Assembly: GCA_949987565.1 (NCBI GenBank)
Contig: OX465111.1
Location: 646,001 to 710,000 of the forward strand
DNA length: 64,000 bases
DNA from: Luidia sarsii
Taxonomy: Eukaryota > Echinodermata > Asteroidea > Paxillosida > Luidiidae
Reading direction: 5' to 3'
In this document: one piece after another, positions 57,201-64,000 of the stretch
Numbering within the stretch: position 1 is the stretch's first letter
Layout of the letters: each line of letters starts with the position of its first letter
Position numbers and translations under genes: made by a program
The notes under the pieces: generated by a model
The model's database searches: none
The model's input: only the letters and a program-made list of their open reading frames with translations
Told to the model about the DNA's origin: nothing

Positions 57201-60200
57201 AGATGTACATGTACACATGCAGCATGTGAGCACATTCATATGAACACTCATTTTATAAACTGAATAATGAAAGCAAATGATAAACAAAATGCATGCATTG
57301 TGAACAAATGAACAAAATCATAAATGCAAGTGCATATGGATGAGGGTCTTGTCTTAGTTTTGCCAAAATAAAAATTGAAATATGAAAGGGAGAGAGAGAG
57401 AGGACCTGATGTTTGGATCCTAGCGGGACCTTTTCGCAAAGGCAGAATGCCAAAAGCAGGGACTGGCCGAGGGCTGACCTGTCATTTCTGCCTTAAAAAA
57501 AACCCAACACTTTTCTCCAAACAATATTAGGGAACGTGATGTAACTCAAGCCATTCAAAGTTAGCAAGCAATCTGTGATGATTACGTATCACTTAGATAT
57601 CACAACATATTGATGAATGATGATTTTTTTATTAGAATTACCAGTTAGTATTTTCTTTTTTCGTTGTGAGTTTCCCTCTCAGTTTACCAATATCCCGCAA
57701 AAAACGTTGAGCAGTTTGAAAAACAAAACCACCAAAACCGCTAGAGCCCATTCCAAACCACCATAGTGTACAAGACTGATAGCTTGACCGCATAGCCATT
57801 CTCGGACAGTGAACTTACTCTGACAATAGTTTGTCATGATATCAGTGATTTGCAGAGACATTCTAAATCTTGGAGCCGGAAAAGGAAAATGAGGCAAAGA
57901 CGTCGAGAAAATAAAAGGAGCATTAAGACTGGCTATGATTCTCATGCGTGCTATGAGAAGAGATTGCTGCTTCTTTCAGAATGAATGTGGCTCTGCAAAG
58001 AGCCGGTTGCATTTCTGGGGTCGACGCAAACTTTCACGATTGCAATCCAAGTCCAGTCCTATCTCGCGACAAGACTGCCCGCCATGTGCACGTGATGCTT
58101 ATTGCACTTTAACCTGTGTTCGAAAATCGTGACTGATTGGCTTCCATTGCGAGATGAACCTTTAGTGGCAACCTGATTTTTATTGAGCGAGGCTTTTCAT
58201 GATTGCGTGGGTTTTGATGCTTAAACACTCAGTTTTTTATTCCTCCCAAAAGTGGGCCCTGTGCGAAGTGGCCAAGGGGTTAGATTTGGCCCTGACTTGA
58301 GGAGCCTTCCTTGGTCTCCAAGAGGAGTTGTCTGTCAGGGGGATGAGGGTCCAGGGATGGTGGTCAGTGGGTAGGGCCAGTTAGAGTGCGAGATGACGTA
58401 CCTGGGAGTTGGCTTTCTGGACCTTCTTCTGGACAGGCTTGGGGGGCAGGCCGTTGGGCTTCTTGGGGACGCCCTTGGGTGGGCCAGCCGTCACGCCCTT
58501 CCCCGGGGGAGGCGGGGGCAGGGGGGCCTTGGGCGGGGCCGGGGGCGGGGGCGGGGCACGGCTGGGGATGCTGGGGCTGAGGCGGCTGGTGGGTGGTGAG
58601 GGGGGCACGGGCCGGTCGGGCGGGCCCGTGGAGGACGGGGTGAGCCGCCCCGGGGCGGGGCTACCACTCTTGGGTGAGGGGGGTACGGGCCGTTCGGGCG
58701 GGCCCGAGGAGGAAATGCGCCGCCCTGAGGCAGGGCTACCACCCTTTGGTGAGGGGGGTACGGGCCGTTCGGGCGGGCCCGAGGAGGAAATGCGCCGCCC
58801 TGAGGCGGGGCTGCCACCCTTGGGCGAAGGGGGCACGGGCCTAGACGGGGGCGCTGGGCTAAGGCGCCGCTGGGGTGAGGCCGGCGACGCCCTTGACCAC
58901 CCCGCCCCGCCCCTATCCTCGGGCGCGGCCTCGGCGCCATCGGGCTCAGAAGGGAGCGGCTGGTTTGGGTCAAAGGCGGGGCTGTCCTTCCGCCGACGGT
59001 CCCCGCCCTGGGTGTCGGACGGGCTGCGCCCGTTTTGGGAGGGCGGCGGGGGAGGGCTCCGCCTGGGGATGGTGCTGTCGTCGGTCAGCAGGTGCGCGGG
59101 GAGGATGGGCACCTGGTGGCCCAGACTAGTGGACCTCGCCGGGACTGGGATGGGCGCGGGAGGCCCCTGGCCTGAGGACTTACCGGCCGCCGGTGGGTTG
59201 ACCGAGGGCCGTGCCGGGGGGCCACCAAGGCTGCCACTAGCCGGGTGCTTGGCTGGAGCCTGGGGCAGGGGCTTGGCTACCGGCTCTGGCAGGGAGGTCT
59301 TCCTGGGCTTGCTGTCCTTGAGCTTGGTCAGGTGCACGGGTGGAGACGTGGGTGACACGGGTGACATGGGCAGGTAGAAAGCCTCAGTGGTGACCGGAGA
59401 TACCTGTCCATGAAAGCCAACGTGTGACAACAGTCAAGAGCTCATCGCACAAAATCATGTATGCCTGCATGGCCCCTCTTAGAGTGAATAGCAGTGGCTC
59501 AAGCTGTCAAACTCAAATGAGATTTGAAGGTTGGTGTGGTTCTAAAGGTTGTCAAACTCCCCGCGGTGAGCCCTACTGACTGAGCCCAATTCCATAGAGC
59601 TGCTTAAGCAACAAAATTTGCTCAAAGCACTAAAGTCCTGATTCACACGATCACTTTGCCAAACCAAACTCCAATTTTGTTTCATGCTGAGTGAAGAAGG
59701 GCGCAATACAAGTCAAAAGCAATTGACGTCACATCGCAGTGTGGTTTGTAATTCTGTTTACCCAAGGAAGACTTTTCCTGCTCAGCAGATTTTCACGCTT
59801 AAGCGGCTCTATGACATTGGGCCAACAAGCAGAGACAGCAACAACAGCAGAAGCAGTCTCGTACGCAACAAGTGCACAGCTCATATGAAAAAATGGTGAA
59901 TGACAACATGAGCCTCCGCTTACAAAATACCTTCCACTTTGTATTTCCACCATGCAAACCTTCCACTTAGTATTTCCACCATGCAAACCTTCCACTTAGT
60001 ATTTCCACCATGCAAACCGTCCACTTAGTATTTCCACCATGCAAACCTTCCACTTAGTATTTCCACCATGCAAACCTTCCACTTAGTATTTCCACCATGC
60101 AAACCTTCCACTTAGTATTTCCACCATGCAAACCTCCCACTTAGTATTTCCACCACGCAAACCTTCCACTTAGTATTTCCACCATGCAAACCTTCCACTT

Positions 60201-63200
60201 AGTATTTCCACCATGCAAACCGTCCACTTAGTATTTCCACCATGCAAACCTTCCACTTAGTATTTCCACCATGCAAACCTTCCACTTAGTATTTCCACCA
60301 TGCAAACCTTCCACTTAGTATTTCCACCATGCAAACCTCCCACTTAGTATTTCCACCACGCAAACCTTCCACTTAGTATTTCCACCATGCAAACCTTCCA
60401 CTTGGTACTTCCACCATGCAAACCTTCCACTTGGTATTTCCACCATGCAAACCTTCCACTTGGTATTTCCACCATGCAAACCTTCCACTTAGTATTTCCA
60501 CCATGCAAAACTTCCACTTGGTACTTCCACCATGCAAAACTTCCACTTAGTATTTCCACCATGCAAACCTTCCACTTAGTATTTCCACCATGCAAACCTT
60601 CCACTTAGTATTTCCACCATGCAAACCTTCCACTTAGTATTTCCACCATGCAAACCTTCCACTTAGTATTTCCACCATGCAAACCTTCCACTTAGTATTT
60701 CCACCATGCAAACCTTCCACTTAGTATTTCCACTATGCAAACTTTCAAGTCTTATCTATCTACAAGATGCTGGACTTGCATACATGCACGCACAATGGCT
60801 CAACTGTGTAGTAATTATATCTCTCTTGTTTCTCTGCAGGATACTGGAGTTGCATACGTGCAGACACTCACCCTGGAGGGAGATGTGCTCCTGTCTGTCT
60901 CTGCGCTCAGTGAAGACAACACCTTGGCCTGGCCCAAGAAGTCCACCTTGTTCAGGTTTTCAATCTTGGACTTGGGCGGCCTGAAGAGGGCGCCCTTGGG
61001 CAGCCGCATGATGTGAAAGGCCACGCCTGCCTGTGGGTTGAAAACGTGAGAGCGCCCTCTGGAGGTGAGACATCTATCAGACTGACAGTTGCATCCATCC
61101 ACACTTTGGCACATTTTTTCCCTTTTTTAGGGTGGTGTTGTACCCTTTGCTTGGGGGGTGCTGTCCTTTGGGGGTTCTGACCCAGACGTTGCTTGGTTAT
61201 GTTTGTCTAAAAGACTACGAACATCTGTGTCAATACACCTCCTTGTGTAACTTGACTCAAACCCTGACTCCAAACCCTGACTCAAATTATGAAAATAGAT
61301 GCAAGTTGAAGTACATGTAGAAAATGTGGATGAAGTATCTTCGGGCAATTCAACCACACCTTAACACCTTGCCTGATTACCTATAATACCTCTTTTGTGT
61401 TCACTCCCCCACTTCTCTCTCTTACTCTTTCCCTTTGATGTTTCCCCCATACACTACTTAGCTAATCCCTGCCCAAACCCTTTCCCTTCCCTTTGATCTC
61501 ACCCTACCAGCTATCCCCTTTGTCCTCTGTCTGTCATCCATGTCCCTGTTACTCTCCCCTTCCTATTTGTTTTTGTCCCTGTCATTCTGCCTTTGAGAAA
61601 GGTCCTGCTAGGATCGAAACATCAGGCCCTCCTAATGTTTGATATTCGTTTTTTGGTCATTTTAGTCACTAAGCAGTTTGCAACAAGTTTGCATATTACC
61701 ACGATTACTGTAGCTGTAGAAGTAGTTGTCATAGAAGTAGTTGCTGCTATAAAAAACTCATGCTCTCTTCCCATCGAGTTAGACTTCAAGTGCTATTCAT
61801 GATATCAGTTTGACTAACACAGCTATCTTGACATGTGCACATTTCCCCGCAATGTGTACCTGACTGCCTTCCTGTTCAGTCCCCCCGCCCCTTACTTCTG
61901 TAACGTACCTCTGCATCTTTCAGTGAGTTGTCGATGGCATCGTGCTTGGTCTCTGGCTTGGTGCCCTGCGCTTCTCTCAGCAGTCGACGACACTCGTCCT
62001 TCTGGCCCAGCATGAAGTAAGCCCAGGCCTGGTTGTGTAGAACCTGCGGTCAATGCCACCAAACTCATCGTCACTTTGTAATCCTAACTCGCAAGACCAT
62101 AAGCGATGCGCAGAAACCGCACGACCTATCACAACTTGTGACGGGTCATCCATCATAAGCTAAGAGTTATGATGCATCGTACGGCTTTGTGAATTCACCT
62201 CAGGTTAGCAAAACCATCCATCAAATCACCGATCTTACATTGAAAACCTCACCCATTCAACTCCACCTGAATGTACATTCTTATTAGGTAGGATTCAAGG
62301 TTCCTTCGGTCAAATGTGCTTTCCTGTTTTGTCAGTCTGTCTACCTGCCTGCCTGTCTACCTGCCTGCCTTTCTGTCTGTCTAGCAGTCTGCCGGTCTGT
62401 CTGTCTGTCTGCCTGTCTGCCTGTCTGTCTGTCTGCCTGTCTGCCTGCCTGTCTGTCTGTCTGTCTGCCTGTCTACCTGCCTGTCTGTCTGCCTGTCTGT
62501 ATAGCAGTCTACCTGCCTGTTTGTCTGTCTGCCTGTCTACCTGCCAGTCTGTCTGTCTGTCTAGCAGTCTGCCTGCCTGTCTGTCTAGCTGGCTATATGG
62601 CTTGTTGTCTGAAAGTAAAATCCCCCAAGCCTTACCTCAAACTCGTACAGCTTGTAGGGCAATCCCAGCTGCTTGTAGTCAATGAACTTGTGGCCTCTGA
62701 AGCAGGACTGGCACTTGTCGTAGTGTTGCAGGGCCTGGTCAGGTCTGCTTAGCTGGCACTGAACGTTGCCCAACTGGTAGTGACCAATGGCCATGTGCGG
62801 GTCCTTACTGATGACCATCTGGAAGACCTGCAAGCACAAATGGCCATCAGTTGTGGTTTGTTTCCCTCTGTGATTATGATACAGGGTTTCATCTGGAATA
62901 TTTCAGCTGTGGATACAAATAGTCATCCACTATAAATATGTGTAATTTCAAAATATCTCTCCCTCCCTCTCCCTCTATCTCTCACTCCCTCTCTCCTCTC
63001 CCCCTCTCCTCTCTCTTTACCCTCTCTCTCCCTCTCCCTCCCCTCTCTCTCCCCTCTCTCTCCTTTCTCTCCTCTCACCCTCTGTCTCCCCTCTCTGCCT
63101 CTGTCTCCCTCTGTCTCCCTCTCTCCTCTCTCTCTCCCCTCTCTCTCCCTCTCCCTCCCCTCTCTCCTCCCCCCTCTCCCCTCTCTCTCCCTCTCCCTCC

Positions 63201-63856
63201 CCTCTCTCCCTCCCCCTCTCCTCTCTATCTCCCCTCTCTCTCTTCCCTCTCTCCTCTCCCCCTCTCTCTCCCCTCTCTGCCTCTGTCTGCTTCTGTATCC
63301 CTCTCCTCTCTCCCTCCTCTTGCTCCCCTTCTCTCTTACTCTCCCCTCCCTTCCTCCCTCCCTCCAGACCACTGATTGATTAATTGACTGCCAGTCTACA
63401 TACCTCTGCAGCCTCTTGGACGCTGCCCAGCTTGAGTTGCAGCATGCCAATGTTGAAGAGGATCTTGGCCGTGGGCTCGCCGATCTGCAGCATCTGCTCC
63501 AGAGCGGGCCCCGCCTGGCCTCTCTCGAAGAGTGTCACACCCTCATGCCACAGCACGATGGTGTCCTTGTGCTTCATCCGGGGCCCGCCCTGGGGCGTGG
63601 GGCTGATGGAGGGGGACAGGCGAGGCGAGGGGGCGCGCTCGGGCGGGGCGCGGTCGGGCGGGGCCAGGGCGGGGCTGCTCCTCTTCTGGTTGGCAGGGGC
63701 GGCTGGGGGCGGACGGAGGGGCGGGCCTTTGCGGTTGGGGGAGGGGCTGCGGTTGTCGGTGTCGCTGATGGGCTTGAAGGCGTGGCTAGACTGGGCGGGG
63801 ACGGGCAGGGACCGCTGCGGGGGCAGGCTGAGGGAGGGCGGAATGGGACTTGGACT
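51233..63856 (-). CDS. NOXA1: p67phox/NOXA1-type NADPH oxidase activator (7 exons seen, N-terminus may be missing)
   Basis: Minus-strand exons 63856..63404, 62827..62636, 62043..61909, 61030..60872, 59403..58402, 52876..52774 and 51330..51233 join in phase to 2142 nt, 713 residues plus TAG. Order: a proline-rich lead; the p67phox TPR region (TIVLWHEGV, ILFNIGMLQLKLGS, SKDPHMAIGHYQLGN, FRGHKFIDYKQLGLPYKL, VLHNQAWAYFML); an activation segment with GALFRPPK; a 334-residue proline-rich exon; then a C-terminal SH3 split over two exons (VAVQSYIGEDEKELSFSRGE, then DGILEGEYGGKRGKFPQSAV). Residues matching the known Rac contacts D67, H69, R102 and D108 are kept; N104 is His. No PB1 or central SH3 was found. 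The domain order fits NOXA1 better than NCF2. The SH3 exon could also start at 52863, but only 52876 gives phase 0. Its donor (G|GTTGTC) is weak, but phase and homology support it. Met at the start of KHKDTIVLW is an alternative initiator. Confidence 0.88.
51798..51970 (+). repeat. tRNA-like SINE upstream arm
   Basis: GTGATCCCTGAGCTGCTGTA through GGCAAAGACTAGTTGAC; the A and B boxes are missing. Confidence 0.65.
52287..52590. repeat. Two tandem ATGCATCGTAA fold-back copies in the NOXA1-like gene
   Basis: Two adjacent copies in the last intron of the minus-strand gene. The second ends GTTATGATGCATCGTAAGGC and is more complete. Confidence 0.7.
53115..56835 (-). repeat. Expanded tRNA-like SINE with about 46 tandem 75-bp A-box units
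   Basis: B-box end at 53115-53190 (minus TAGTTCAAGAC), 75-bp units from 53192 to 56634, and the SINE upstream arm at 56638-56835. Each unit has GAGCTATCCAGCCCTTAG (A box on minus: TAGCTCAGATGG). It lies in the intron between the proline-rich and SH3 exons of the NOXA1-like gene. Confidence 0.95.
56870..57000 (+). repeat. tRNA-like SINE copy, diverged
   Basis: GGCTGGATAGCTCAGGTGGT followed by CCAGAGGTCTCGAC; adjacent to the large array. Confidence 0.6.
57980..58015. repeat. Histone-stem-loop-like fragment
   Basis: On the minus strand 58004..57989 reads GGCTCTTTGCAGAGCC, with the same 6-bp stem and one loop change. The rest of the element is not recognisable. Confidence 0.5.
59583..59825. repeat. 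CTTAAGCGG fold-back family, full-length copy
   Basis: Terminal inverted repeats CCCAATTCCATAGAGCTGCT and GCTTAAGCGGCTCTATGACA, about 240 bp; best-preserved copy. Confidence 0.85.
59925..60750. repeat. 29-bp minisatellite, about 28 copies (intron of NOXA1-like gene)
   Basis: Unit ATGCAAACCTTCCACTTAG plus TATTTCCACC, period 29. It matches the terminal sequence of the histone-stem-loop fold-back family. It lies between exons 4 and 5 of the minus-strand gene. Confidence 0.9.
62046..62212. repeat. ATGCATCGTAA fold-back copy next to an exon
   Basis: Starts within a few bases of the acceptor of the exon at 62043 and ends TGATGCATCGTACGGCTTTG. Confidence 0.7.
62330..62590. repeat. (CTGT/CTGC)n tetranucleotide tract
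   Basis: CTGT, CTGC and CTAC units in an intron of the NOXA1-like gene. Confidence 0.9.
62955..63365. repeat. CT-rich low-complexity tract
   Basis: About 410 bp of CTCT/CCCT motifs ending about 40 bp from the donor of the exon at 63404. Confidence 0.9.
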
Positions 63857-63904
63857 CTGCACAAACAAATCAAGGAAGAACTTACTGAGCACTTTTGAAC
63901 AATA

Positions 63905-64000
63905 TTGAAAATGGGCAAAGAAAAGTTGACTGGACTGGGACTTAACCTGAGACCTATGGTTCTGTTTACCAGTAATCAGGTAATCTTACTATCCAGCCCT
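63905..64000 (-). repeat. tRNA-like SINE copy at the window edge
   Basis: AAAGTTGACTGGACTGGGAC, GAGACCTATGGTTCT and CTATCCAGCCCT read as the minus-oriented SINE end. Confidence 0.6.

Noticed and set aside
58409..59377. Gly-rich plus-strand open frame opposite the proline-rich exon
   Set aside because: Antisense shadow of a GC-rich coding exon; the minus frame has correct splice sites and links to TPR and SH3 exons.
60344..60608. Short repeat proteins (e.g. KWKVCMVEI repeats)
   Set aside because: The 29-bp minisatellite read through in frame.

Overview
This window is nuclear DNA of an intron-rich animal, most likely a marine invertebrate deuterostome (echinoderm, hemichordate or amphioxus). 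The evidence is GT-AG split genes whose proteins resemble vertebrate orthologues, many short fold-back transposons, a tRNA-like SINE family, abundant micro- and minisatellites, and the frequent word GCGCCCTCTA. The species cannot be fixed from the sequence alone.

Layout. (1) Positions 1-2469, minus strand: exons of a secreted or membrane protein made of tandem EGF repeats (Crumbs-like, less likely Notch-like), open at the left edge. A signal-peptide-like exon at 12509-12698 may be its start. (2) 12.7-18.0 kb: mostly non-coding DNA with fold-back repeats. (3) 18026-33918, plus strand: complete argininosuccinate synthase (ASS1), 13 coding exons, 426 residues, 3' UTR to about 35.4 kb. (4) 36071-38930, plus: complete V-ATPase subunit G, 3 coding exons, 116 residues, 3' UTR to about 40.7 kb. 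(5) 40.8-42.9 kb: a GCGCCCTCTA repeat block containing an alternating purine-pyrimidine array, then nested fold-backs. (6) 43093-45835, plus: complete TRUB2-type mitochondrial pseudouridine synthase, 6 coding exons, 320 residues. (7) 46-50 kb: non-coding and repeat-rich. (8) 51233-63856, minus: a p67phox/NOXA1-type NADPH oxidase activator, 7 exons in the window, convergent with TRUB2 and open upstream at the right edge. Its two C-terminal SH3 exons were found from splice phase and domain homology.

The genes do not form an operon. ASS1 makes argininosuccinate in the cytosol, V-ATPase G belongs to the proton-pump stalk, TRUB2 acts on mitochondrial RNA, and the p67phox-like protein activates an NADPH oxidase. 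Human orthologues or close homologues (ATP6V1G1, TRUB2, ASS1, NOXA1, plus CRB2 or NOTCH1) all lie on human 9q32-q34, so the neighbourhood looks like an ancient linkage group.

The most unusual content is in the repeats. Two introns carry a tRNA-like SINE whose internal 75-bp, A-box-bearing segment has been amplified about 13 and about 46 times. A dispersed fold-back contains a perfect match to the animal histone-mRNA 3' stem-loop, and its end sequence has been amplified into a 29-bp minisatellite. Three fold-back elements have exact 9-bp target duplications.
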